Shown here: positions 37,341 to 49,541 of the stretch, piece by piece | Numbering within the stretch: position 1 is the first letter of the stretch | How the letters are laid out: each line of letters starts with the position of its first letter | Source: Macrobrachium rosenbergii | Taxonomy: Eukaryota > Arthropoda > Malacostraca > Decapoda > Palaemonidae | Length of the DNA stretch: 64,000 nucleotides | Direction: 5' to 3' | NCBI RefSeq assembly: GCF_040412425.1 | Contig: NC_089784.1 | Location: 37,174,070 to 37,238,069 of the forward strand | Position numbers and translations under genes: made by a program | The notes under the pieces: generated by a model | Told to the model about the DNA's origin: nothing | Databases searched by the model: none | What the model saw: only the letters and a program-made list of their open reading frames with translations

Positions 37341-37632
37341 AAGTTAAAAAAAAGTTAAGTATATCTTAGTTTAACCAGACCACTGACCTGATTAACAGCT
37401 CTCCTAGGGCTGGCCCGAAGGATTAGATTTATTTCACTTGGCTAAGAACCAACTGGTTACCTAGCAACGGGATCTACAGCTTATTGTGGAATCCGAACCA
37501 CATTATGACGAGAAATGAATTTCTATCACCAGAAATAAATTCCTCTAATTCTCCATTGGCCGTTCAGAGAGTCGAACGCTGGGCCAACAGCGTGCTAGCC
37601 GAGAGCTCTACCCACCCCTCCAATGAAGAACT
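37341..37632 (-). mobile_element. SINE family A, full-length copy with target duplication
   Basis: About 292 bp. Read on the minus strand: a tRNA-like head with A-box GGTAGAGCTCTCGGCTAGC and B-box-like GCGTTCGACTC, then a conserved body, ending TTAAACTAAGATATACTTAA plus T-runs. A perfect 12-bp target duplication AATGTACTGGAG lies at 37329-37340 and 37633-37644. A SINE of this type would be transcribed by RNA polymerase III and mobilised by a partner LINE, which cannot be identified here. Confidence 0.9.
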
Positions 37633-37644
37633 AATGTACTGGAG

Positions 37645-39960
37645 GGGATGTTATGGATTTTTGGATGTACGAGTGAGGGGAATGAGAAGGAAGTATGAAG
37701 AGCATACGATGAGAAAAAAGATGAAAATTGTTCTAGGGTTAACGACACGGAGAGGGAAGATGTAGCTGGAGAGTTTGTAAAATTCCACGGTGAGGTCATG
37801 GGAACAACAGCGGGTATTGTTAGGTAAAGAAGGGTAGGAAGAGGAAATATAAACAGTAACTGATGGGGTGAAGAAGTAAAGGGTTTTAAGAAGGAAAAAA
37901 AAAAGAAAACTATTTGGGCTGCAGCTGAATAACACAAGGAATACAGGAAAATGGATGGATCAGTCAAGAGGAAAATCCGGAAAAAACACGGAATAACAAC
38001 AGAAAGGGAACGTAAACAAGTTATACAAAGGGAATTAAAAATTTTCTATGTGGAAGTAGATACAGAGAGAAAGGTTAACTAAAAATGCACAGGATAGAAG
38101 GCAGAAATGGATGCCGGAGGGAGGGTTAGTTTTACGGTTGAGAATGCTTGTGGAAGTAACTATTGAAGAAGTACGAAGGACAAGTGAGAGGGTTTTGAAT
38201 GAAAAGAGAGCGAGAGGTGATCGGATAACCAGGAGGTCACTATAGTATCGTGATGATAGCGTGGTGGAATAGCTGCTCAGAGTCTGAAAGGTATGTCTGC
38301 GTGAGAGAACAGTTTAAAAAGAACGGGTGAGGGAATAATTACCAGTTATATCGAAGTAAGAGACGGAGGCATAACATTCCTATCAAACCATTGCGTATGG
38401 TCAAGCATGATTTAGAAAGTAAGGTGTGGGGAAAAAAAGTATATCTTAGTTTAACCAGACCACTGAGCTGATTAACAGCTCTCCTAGGGGCTGCCCCGAA
38501 GGATTAGACTTATTTACGTGGCTAAGAACCAACTGGTTACCTAGCAACGGGACCTACAGATTACTGTGGAATCCGAACCATATTATAGCGAGAAATTAAT
38601 TTCTATCACCAGAAATAAATTCCTCTTATTTTTCATTGGCCGGTCAGAGATTCGAACTCGCGATAAGTGTGGAGGAGTTTGGGTTTAGTCGATGAAGAGG
38701 ATGTTACGAAATGATCTGTATAGTTTGCGGAGAAGGGAAAAGTTTCCATGAGGCATACATGGACCTAGAAAAATTAATGCTTAGATTCATAAAGAAAAAA
38801 TTTTAAGGGTCTTGAGAATGCATGGTACAGATAATAAGTTGCTGAAATCAATAAAAAGTTTTTGCAATGAAACCAAAGCATAGATCAGAAAATGTAAACA
38901 GGTGTGGCTGGTTCAAGTAAAAGTAGGCATGAGGCCAAAGTGTGTTGCGTCTCTGGGGCTGTTAAATAACTTTATAGATGGAGCAATGTAAGAATTCAGG
39001 AAAAAGGCACTAGATGTAGGTCCAGAGGTGTGAGATAAGTAAATGATTCATAAATGGGTTGAGCAATGATTAATGCTAGCAGATGACATAGTAATGACTG
39101 GGGTAGTGAATAAAAAAAGAATCTAGTAGATTTTAAAATGTTTGCATGAAGAACAAGTTAAAATTAAATGTGAGAGTAAAGTTACGAGGGAAAATGGAAA
39201 CCAGGAAGATGGCTTAAATAATGGTCATATGAGCTGTGGAAAATGGAAGAGCTTGATTCGTAAAGGTATTTGAATGGGAATATAAAACGGATAATGGTAG
39301 GATGAAAAAATGTCACGGAGCAGTTGAAGCAAAGAAGGTAGTAAGGGGTGTGTGTTAAAGTTAAGAAGAGTCCTTACTTATTCACAGAAGCAATGGTAAA
39401 AATATAAGAAGGGATTGTTGAGCCACCTCTCCTGAAGTGATAATCATGTGGATGTTGAATACGAAAACAAGTAAAAAGGATAAAGTTACTGACATGAAAT
39501 GTTAACTTAGTGTATGTGGCATAAGATGGACTGGCCAAGTGGAAAATATGAATATACCTCTACGAAGTAATCGAATGGTAAGATAACATTATTTTCAGAT
39601 GGTTTGGTCATGTGGAAAGATTGGACGATAAGAGGTTAGTGAGATTCAGAGTTTTAAAAGGGTGGCAGAGAGGAAGACATAGAAAGGTTGGATAGGTAGC
39701 ATACGAAAAAGGTACTGGAAGGGAATGACCTTAATATCCTGGAGGTTCAAGTGTGCCAGTGCCAGATAAAGTTGAATGACACAGGGTGCTCAAGGGGTTC
39801 GTATGTAGTGCGTGAAGAAATTCCTATTCTGACGTTCTGGAAGTTTTCTGAACAGAGGGTTCATCCAAAATTCTACAATCAAAATATGAATGTGACAGTG
39901 ACTAATGATTTTTATTTTTCTGGATTCACATCCTGCTGTAAAACTGGCCTAATGTAGAAA
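37645..39960 (+). mobile_element. decayed LINE on the plus strand, interrupted by a SINE
   Basis: A heavily mutated non-LTR element. Recognisable pieces are a CGxxxG-like segment after the inserted SINE (about 38668), LEK...ILRVLRMHGTDNKLLKSI (about 38768-38860), FIDGAM (about 38972), the catalytic LADDIVMT (39076-39099) and FGHVERLDDKRLVR (39603-39644), with GWQRGRHRK and EGNDLN after it. This order is typical of RT followed by the C-terminal region of LINEs with a GHV.R motif. Many stops and frameshifts exist, and a SINE A copy is inserted at 38433-38662. The region 37645-38432 is probably the linker but is weakly supported. Confidence 0.7.
38433..38662 (-). mobile_element. SINE family A copy nested in the LINE
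   Basis: Matches the copy at 37341-37632 from the tail to the B-box area; the tRNA head is truncated (it ends near GAGATTCGAACTCG). Flanks resemble each other (TAAGGTGTGGGGA before, TAAGTGTGGAGGA after), suggesting an imperfect target duplication inside LINE sequence. Confidence 0.85.
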
Positions 39961-39971
39961 TATCTATATAT

Positions 39972-40080
<109 letters not shown>

Positions 40081-41279
40081 GTAAGTTTGACTAATTCACA
40101 AATTCATGAAAGAGAGAAAGGAAAGAGAGGAGAGGCAGGATATATATTAGTCGCTGTCAAGCGCGACCGAAGGGGAACAAATCGTTGCATCACTGTAAAC
40201 ATTGCCAAACAAACGTAAAAATCACAGGGACACACCGACCTCGTACCTTAAAGAACAAAGAAAAGAGACTTTTCCACTTTGTACCATAGAGAGCAAGGAA
40301 CAAAGGAGATTAATTCTCATTTTTCCGAGTGGGAAAGTATATTGGTATTTTCAGCAAAATCGCATTTTTTTTTCTGAATAGCACAATTCTCGGCCGTGAG
40401 AATGATTGAAATGACTCAATGGGTATAATTTAATTGAGATTCATTTTTCAAGCTATTTGCAATACGGGCCTGCATGATGTTTTGAAAATTCTGCTGATAC
40501 GCACAGCGTACGCTCATTAATAGCAAATCAGCGCATGCGCCCTGTTAATGCTTCTGTTTGTTTGAAGATGTAAATAAATTGAATCCAAATGAAGATGTCG
40601 ACGAAGATGAAACCCTCAGTGTAATTCGGCTTGCAAGGCATGCTTAGCTTGCCATTTAAAGCATACAAAGGTGCACATTTTGTGAAGGTGTACAAAAGAG
40701 GCTCATATTCAGTGAAACTGCTTGAACAGTACAACAAGGATCTTGTCTGCGGGGAGGTTGACTTTGCCTGTATTCACGGTGGCAAGAACCTGAAATCCGG
40801 AGGCACTGACATTCGGCCTAACCAAATTGAAGTCATTATCCAGTCTGCTTTCATTTGAATTATACGTATTTTATGAGCTTTTATTATGTTCCATGTTGAA
40901 AATCTTGACGCAAGACTTAGTATTTGGCACCGACAAGTTGCAGTCCTAGGTGGTAGTTGGCAGAAGTATATTTCATATATAAAATATAGGTAAAGAAAAC
41001 AAAAGAAAATGAATTTAACTGAAGGCTACGAAATTTAATGTCTAGAGATCGCATTAACAAACCAATATATCATACTACTTATTTATCCACTCAGAAGTCT
41101 CAGGCAATATGTAGAGAGACGAATTTTACAGCTATATAAACACGCTGGTCATTAAATAAGATGTCAGTCCTATGATGCTAACGATGTCACAGCCAACTGC
41201 CTACATGGTTAATGACTGCCTCCACTATACGTAATTGACTGATGAGACATCAAAAATCTACTTACGACACCATGTTCAC
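40081..41279. other. anonymous DNA with one unassigned frame
   Basis: A plus-strand frame ending at 40858 (about 75 residues from a TTG; the first ATG is at residue 4) reads like ordinary protein sequence but matches no family I recognise. It has no convincing splice partners and is preceded by an in-frame stop. The remainder has no feature. Confidence 0.35.
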
Positions 41280-41440
41280 AATTGACCATACTGTACTTAT
41301 ATTGCTAAAGCATAGTTGTGTGTGAACCGTAACAATAAAAGCTTGCTCCGAGTGTACGGCCCCGTCGACCGTATCAATAGAATTTTATATTGGGGTAACG
41401 GTCCATACTGGCAGTAGAGTCAGGGATACGACCAGCAGTC
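41280..41440 (+). mobile_element. possible LTR end with primer-binding-site-like sequence
   Basis: AATAAAAGCTTGC (near 41335) resembles an LTR polyadenylation signal. Some 45 bp further, ATATTGGGGTAACGGTCC (about 41386-41403) resembles an LTR end followed by a TGG-type primer-binding site. No second LTR or gag/pol frame was found in the window, so this is tentative. Confidence 0.2.
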
Positions 41441-41531
41441 ATTATATATGAAAGGTAACGTGTCCACATGCAAAATCACAAATGACAGAATACCAGGTTG
41501 CTTACTTTGTCAATGAAAGATGGTAAGTAAA

Positions 41532-41702
<171 letters not shown>

Positions 41703-42829
41703 GCTATAAGGTAACAGGGAAGGAGTTGACAGAAAAAATATAAATTAATTTTTTTATCCTTCTTTATTGCAGCTTTGCGGTAATTTTTTGTTATGATCAT
41801 AATTACACAACATTGTCTGTTATTGAAACTGGATTTGATACTGCAGTCGACTGAACCATTATTATAGATTACAACTGATTTAATAGGGGACTTCATACTG
41901 ATACATACACAAAAGAAAGATCAAACTGAAACACCTCTAGCCGGATAAACCAGATAAAGGAAATGGGACCTTTCATTTAACGGCTTTTACTTGCTTTTTG
42001 ATGGATTTTCGGACCTCATTATGGCTCAATATTATTCACAAAATCTTATGGGACAATGGTGGTTCCTAACCCCCCTCCGTCACTCTTGCCAGACCACCAG
42101 TGTAATAAATACTACCTACCATTCGTTGATAGTTCCAAGTCCAGATATTAAGATGATCCTATAACGGTTTAGTATGTATTTAGTGGCATATAACTAACTT
42201 CAAGAAATATTGGCAGAAGAAAAAATGATTATTCAATGATTCGTGTTATTTTTTTATACTTTTTAATAAGATATAAAGTATGCAATGTATTTTTTCCATG
42301 ATTTTAATGCAGCATTAAAACAAACATTCTAAAGAAATATAAAATAAAAAAAAAGCCAAGGACGAAGGAAACATGATAGGCTTCGATCGTTACAGAAATA
42401 AGGTTTTACGAAAACAATGTTGACAAGTTTTCACAGAATTGCTGTAAATGAAAATGTTGTTATAAAAAGCATTTAGGAAAAACGAGAACAAGTCAAATAA
42501 AACAGAGCAAACAAAACAGAAAAATATCAATCAGTACCGTGAATAAAGAACACATTTTTTTTAACATGAAATAATTTTGGGAGTAAACTCTATCGCTTGC
42601 TCAGTCCTTTCTTTTAGACGTTTATTTTCCTTTGTCTTCAAAGACTACAAAAACATAAAAGAAAAGTTAATCTGTTTAAAAGGTTCACTTCGGCTCAAGT
42701 TTTAATTTATGGGAACTGCCATGAAATGTTTTATAGTGCCTCGCTAATTTTTTTTCTCACTTCATACATAAATTTTTAATCACACCGCGATCATGGAGAA
42801 TTATCATACACCCACACACATATATATCA
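41703..42829. other. anonymous AT-rich DNA
   Basis: No gene is recognised. About 41985-42040 contains a weak match to repeat family E (TTTTCGGACCTCATTATGG). Confidence 0.45.
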
Positions 42830-43049
42830 TGTGTGGTATATGTATAAATTCCCCGGTGATAATTTCCATCGGAGATATATAGCGTGAATTATAGTATATA
42901 TATACGTGTGTGAGCTGCAACGAACATCATCATTGGGTTTGCCTCAAACGCATATAGCAGACTCTCGGGTATGATTTATATCTTGATGGCGTGTGTGTGG
43001 AGTCTGTATGTATGTCAAGGGTTCGCGTCCCAGTGGTACCTATTTATCA

Positions 43050-43119
<70 letters not shown>

Positions 43120-43395
43120 GACGGGAAAAAAAATATCGGTAATGATTTATATTGTCAAGGGTTCGTAGTACCTGTTCATTTATCACTTATATAAATTCTT
43201 CGGAGGAATTTGATATTAAACGACATTTGACGGTGATTAAAAATTTCATAATAAGAGAAACGTACCAACGAGGCGGGAGGTTGACCTAAGGTCAACTCCT
43301 TTGATGGCGCGGTGGTTGGAGTCATTTCCAAGGGTTTCCCAGTGGTACCTGCATTTATCACTTATATAAATTCCCCTTCGGTGATAATTCAAGAT
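42830..43395 (+). repeat. cluster of tRNA-derived SINE copies (family D)
   Basis: Three partial copies. 42980-43055: TGATGGCGTGTGTGTGGAG, GGGTTCGCGTCCC, then TTTATCACTTATAT. 43145-43195: AAGGGTTCGTAGTACC, then TTTATCACTTATATAAATTC. 43300-43395: TGATGGCGCGGTGGTTGGAG, GTGGTACCTG, then TTTATCACTTATATAAATTC and CCCTTCGGTGATAATTC. The tail phrase also occurs at about 42845-42870. A- and B-boxes identify tRNA ancestry. AT arrays (43051-43084, 43090-43118) have expanded inside the cluster. Confidence 0.65.
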
Positions 43396-43450
43396 ACATA
43401 AAATATTAAAAACACATTTGTAGCTTCAATTGTATTCTCACGGTGTGATT

Positions 43451-43457
43451 AGATCGT

Positions 43458-43523
<66 letters not shown>

Positions 43524-43568
43524 CTTTCCCAGCTCTACACACATAAAATATCAAGTTCAGTAGATCGT

Positions 43569-43640
<72 letters not shown>
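43451..43640. repeat. duplicated AT array with shared leader
   Basis: AGATCGTCAATATATA occurs at 43451 and again at 43562, each leading an AT run (43460-43520 and 43571-43636). The two are separated by about 40 bp of unique sequence. This looks like a tandem duplication of the array with its left flank. Confidence 0.85.
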
Positions 43641-43651
<11 letters not shown>

Positions 43652-44074
43652 TGTGTGTGTGTGTAATAATGTCTGTGTGTCAAGAACTATCAAACTTCTC
43701 AATGTAAGAAACAGACTTCTACATAGAAATTTCGGATTTCTCTTCATTGCTCAAGGCAGATTTACGAGAAGAGGTCAAACCTTTTAACAGAAAATTCAGG
43801 AGTCGTGAAAAATTTACATTTCTTGACGGCACTTTTTACTCCTCCCAACGGCAGCGTAGTGTCGAATAAATCAGCTACTTTTAGCACGCTTTGAGTCAAC
43901 AGTCTTGCTGCTGTTTTATAATGTTACAATGCAAGTAGTGTAAGTATATGTTAGATTTCAGTTACAGTTTAACACTTATAAAACTGTTAATAATATTTTT
44001 GACGGGGAAGTTACTTGGTCATCCTGTCGAGTACCTTCAAAAATTACCGACATTCTGTCTTTTTCTGACCTACA
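43641..44074. other. anonymous noncoding DNA
   Basis: CA and GT runs at 43637-43665; otherwise nothing recognised. Confidence 0.5.
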
Positions 44075-44190
44075 CCCACTCTGCTGGATTCTTGCTCCTA
44101 ACTGTAACCCATTGCCGCTTACACCAGACTCCGTATGACTGCTGCAAGATGTCAAGCACCGACGTTCGAGATGCGGTTGCTAGGCTCCTG
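44075..44190 (+). repeat. dispersed repeat family E, copy 3
   Basis: CACTCTGCTGG, GTAACCCATTGCCGCTTACACC and TGCTGCAAG align in order with the copy at 58915-59080. The frame at 43948-44211 that covers it has no recognised domain. Confidence 0.6.
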
Positions 44191-44539
44191 TCTTTTAAGA
44201 AGTACAATTGAAAAGCGTTACTGAAAAATAAACCTTGACTAGTAAGTTCTAAAGAGCCTTATCGATTTTCAGGGATTTCTAACACTAATAACTAAGAAAT
44301 TATTCAGGTCAACATACAATGAAGCAATCGAGTCGAAATATACTCAGAACTGAATAATTTGCTCTGAAATCCCCAGCTTGCATTGTACATATTTCATTAT
44401 TAAAGGGGAGACCTCACATATATAAACAACACTACTGCCCCACGCAAACATAGGGTGATGTTGTTGTTTCGGTTCAGACTTGTTTTCGTCATGGCTCTCA
44501 TTTCTATCCCTTATAACCCTTTTTAAGTCATCATCAGTC

Positions 44540-45165
44540 AGATCTAGTTATCCAAGAAACGCAGCTGATTATAATAAAACTTTTCGCCATCAACATTATT
44601 GATTAGTTGTTACCTCAGACGCGCAACTGGTTATTACGAATCTCTCCGTGGTCAAGGTCATCGATTTATTATTATCTAGTTGAAGCGTAAAATCAATAGG
44701 TTTTATTTGGCGAAGGTGGGGGTGGGGAGCGGGTGATGTGGCTGTGAGTGTAATTAAGACGAGTGAGTCTAGCGGTCAATGCAATTAGGATGTTGTATAA
44801 AACATGCAACTGGTTATCGTGAATCTCTGTGTGGTCAACGTAAACGTTTGTTAGTATCTAAGGCTAGCCGTGCCCCAGATAGTAAGTCCAATTCTCTCCA
44901 TGGTCAACGTTGGAGATTAGTTTTTATCTAAGACATGCAACGCGTTATTGTATATGTTTTCGTGATCAACGAAATCGATTTTGGTCTCTTAGATATGCAA
45001 AATATTACCTAAGACATAAAATTGTGTTTTACCAACGTCATCTGTTGACAGCAATCAATAAAACATAACTTGTTATCACGCACCTGCGCCGCACACTAGA
45101 TATTATAACTCCGGTCAGTGTCATCGATTTCCTTTTATCCTAGATACGAAACTGTTTATTGCAGG
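44540..45165 (+). repeat. degenerate ~62-bp satellite
   Basis: Eight to ten diverged units share CATGCAACTGGTTAT, GAATCTCTCCGTGGTCAACGT, CATCGATTT and TTATCTAAGA, spaced about 60-65 bp. One unit is disrupted by a G-rich segment (about 44700-44790). Confidence 0.65.
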
Positions 45166-46319
45166 ATTTCTGCACGATGTGCAACCATTCTTGCCTTTTT
45201 TATGACCTTCTGGCTCACCAGGTCACAAGTCACTTCCAAAACCATCAATTTGTTTGACTTGGATTTTGCAAACTTATGACGTCATACAATAACCATTTGG
45301 CTCAAACCGTTCGTATATTTAAGCTTAAGAATCACTGTATATGTCTGCATAACATCATCAAAATGTATGACCTTGGAAAAAATACAATAAATATTATATA
45401 TAGAATGATAAGAAAGAAGGAAAAAAATACTGCTTGAAAGCGGATGTAATATATACATTTTGCAAATTACTGCAATATTTAGAAATATATTAATATGCAA
45501 TACATAAAATGCAGATTGTTCGTTAGCTTGCTAACTTATGCAACAGCAGCACAGCTTAACGCCAGAAAATATAAAACTTTAATACCCGATCCTCTACAGT
45601 GAAAATTCATCTGACAAGCAATCATCAGCAAGAAATACACTAATGTCACTTTCTGAAAACAATTACTACGTGATGTTTACAAAATTTACTTGCGATAATT
45701 CCGAAAGAACCCGATTAAGTCTTATGTAAGGATTCAATGTGTAGCTCTTAGGTACATCAAATATTCAGTTCAAAAAATGTTGGAAAGGGCATGACTCTCT
45801 TACTTCATATCTTAAAGAGAACCCTAATTAATACAAACGATTTAAAAAAAAAGTAAAGAAAACTCCATTCTAAAACATACGAGTAAGCTACAAATAACCA
45901 AAACAGTACATCTACACTGTTTTGATAAATTTAGAACAAGAAACAAGGAACACAATGCAATAAGATAAACACGGAAGAAAAAATCGGAAAAAGACATTAT
46001 CCTTCAACAGCTCCCATCGCATTCTCTCTCTCTCTCTGTCTGCCTCTTTTCTCGTTTTATAAAAGTGGAATTAAACTGATATAAAATGCAAATCCAATGA
46101 GCGTGCTCCTGAACGCATGACAAATTTGTGAGATCTCTCCTGTCCTCCGCTACAGTGGGACTAATAGCATACAGATGTTCGTAGCCTGTCCTGCATGCCA
46201 CTGCAGTAATGGACGTTTGATTGCTCTTTCTCCCCATGTCATCGCTTTTTATATACATATAAATACATACGTGCAAAACAACACAAACACACACAAATAC
46301 GTACACGTACATGCACACA
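45166..46319. other. anonymous noncoding DNA
   Basis: No gene or repeat family is recognised. A short CT run is at 46022-46040. Confidence 0.5.
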
Positions 46320-47083
<764 letters not shown>

Positions 47084-47161
<78 letters not shown>

Positions 47162-47190
47162 ATGTGTGTATAAATATATGTATACTTATA

Positions 47191-47240
<50 letters not shown>
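47084..47240. repeat. two AT arrays with GT between
   Basis: AT at 47084-47147, GT-rich to about 47170, and AT at about 47194-47239. Confidence 0.96.
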
Positions 47241-47242
<2 letters not shown>

Positions 47243-48760
47243 TGTATTGTTGTGATCCTCTATTATTTTGATCAGTAACATAATAATTACCTGAGTTACG
47301 TTCAGAGAGGTTAAGAGAATTTCTGATTTTGTAATCCTTGTTGCAATACCATCCCATGGAAGTTTCTGTTTATTCTTTTCCATGGTTGATGAACCTTTGG
47401 TGGGCTTGGTTTCCGGTTCTGAGAGTTGACTTAATTTCTAAAGAGGAGGAAGCAAACAGGGAGAGAAAGAAAGATCCCTTTCATTTTCCACTAAGCAGCT
47501 CAGCATTGACATTCTACTTACAGCAGTTAAGCATCTACATTCTATCCTTGGTCTCTGCTGACTGCTGAAAGTAGTCAGCAAACAGAGAAAGTGAGAAAGA
47601 GCTAGTGTGGGAGTTTCATACGTTAGTCTTGGTCTGGAGCCCTCTGTGCTTTTTGATCAAGGCTTTGAGGGCAAAGGCTTACTGTCCAGGCCTCGTCGTT
47701 GAGTGCCATCCTGGAATATTTGTTGCCATCTGCTGTCTGTGTGGTGAGGCACTATTTGGCATCTGCTTTGCTTTGTGTGTTGGGGGCCTCTGGTGTGGCC
47801 TTTGTGAGGAAGTCTCACTACTTTTCCAGTAATCTGCCTTTAAGGCTTGTTTTTTTCAATGCGTCATTTTTATTGTGGTTCTGGTAAGAATCCGTTGAAA
47901 TAGTATTGCGCACGGGACTGTGGTCAGCGTAATGGAGCAGCTTGATAAGATTAAGATATGTCAAAGAGTTCATTGTGTGCAGCAGGAGTAATGGCCGTAG
48001 ATTTGGATATAGTGCGTATATACATATTTATGAATATGGAGGCTGCTGCACATATATTTATTCGTGCAGTGGTATGCCATCGCTTTAACAGTGTAACTAT
48101 TTAGGTGTAGGGTTTTTGTATTAATGTAGATTTAATTTCTTCTTTATTTTCTCCGTCTTTTAATATAGGGTGAGAGACCCATGCTGGAGTAGGTACGGGT
48201 GAGAGTAGTTTTTCTATCGCCCTCTTTAACCCTCTCTTCTCCAGTGGCAGTTGAGAGAAAACGAGAATTTCAGGAAAGGACTAATTGTGTACTGCCAGTG
48301 TTTCACAAGTGTTGTTTCACCATAGTAATTATCTTTAGTTCTTTTGGGCCGAATGTTATATTTATTTGTTAAAAAATCATATCAAATTCACCATGGTATT
48401 TTATTGCTTTATCTTTCTTTAAATATCCATGTTGTTCCTAAATGTTTATATTATCTCTGAGTAATATTATGATGGTTTACGCGGTTGAACAACGATGTTA
48501 AGAGTTGTTTATAACTCTTCTCTGAGAGAAGTTTCCTCTGCCCCTGCAGCCTTTGATTTAAGAAGCTTTATTCCACTTATATATAATTAACAGTGATGGT
48601 AAATTAATAACCATTTCTCATTTTGAACCTCCAACAAGAGCCTGGTTATTTTTTTCTATTAAAAGTATTACTGTTTTGGTGGGCGTTTCTGGATTTTTAA
48701 TCGAGACGGAGGCTGTTATGAGTTGTGGAAACGATATAAATAAGAGTTAAAGCTTGTTTG

Positions 48761-48764
<4 letters not shown>
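47241..48764. other. less AT-biased anonymous region
   Basis: About 1.5 kb without microsatellites; 47380-47850 is notably richer in G+C and T/G than its surroundings. Frames at 47338-47568 and 47605-47832 (plus) have no recognised domain. It could be a remnant of a retroelement or an untranslated exon. I cannot decide from sequence alone. Confidence 0.35.

Positions 48765-48832
<68 letters not shown>
48765..48832. repeat. AT microsatellite
   Basis: A clean AT run. Confidence 0.98.
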
Positions 48833-48837
<5 letters not shown>

Positions 48838-49064
48838 ATTAACTGAGGCTTGCTCAGTCAAAAGATCCACTTAAAGTGAATAAATACTTACAATTCTCAT
48901 TGCTAATCCACTCTCTAGGACATCGCCACAAGACGATGAAACTTACGTTGATAATAAAGTGGACAAAATTCAATCAATATTTCTTTTCTCACATTAATTC
49001 CAGATGGAAAAAAAAGCTGTACAGAGAAGAATGAAAAAAGAATGAGATATTTTACGAAAAGGAT

Positions 49065-49070
<6 letters not shown>

Positions 49071-49153
<83 letters not shown>

Positions 49154-49160
49154 TGTATAC
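49071..49160. repeat. AT then TATG microsatellite
   Basis: AT (49081-49126) continuing into TATG units (49127-49157). Confidence 0.97.
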
Positions 49161-49466
49161 CCATACATATACATATATATGTATATATAACATATTAAAT
49201 TAAATCTCTTAGATATTCCAAACTTAATTTTTCCTTGTAACTGCATCATCTTATCACGTCTTCAGCCATATCCTAACCACTGAAGTATGCAAATTGAGGT
49301 CGTTTGTCATAACTCCTTAAGATTAGGCAACAGTATCTTTTTTATCGTAGATAAAGAGGACTGGAGAGTTTTGGCTGGCGAGCCAATCTGGCTGGAGATT
49401 AGTAAGTTTCTCATGTCCGTATGTGGTACATTAATTCCAAAATCATTTATAAATTCCATAACATAT

Positions 49467-49478
49467 GTATATATATAT

Positions 49479-49538
<60 letters not shown>
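49467..49538. repeat. AT microsatellite with one phase slip
   Basis: AT run with a TAATAT slip near 49488. Confidence 0.97.

Positions 49539-49541
<3 letters not shown>

Noticed and set aside
47605..47832. 75-residue Cys/Leu-rich frame on the plus strand
   Set aside because: It looks membrane-like but reflects G/T-rich composition, and other frames at the same place are equally open.
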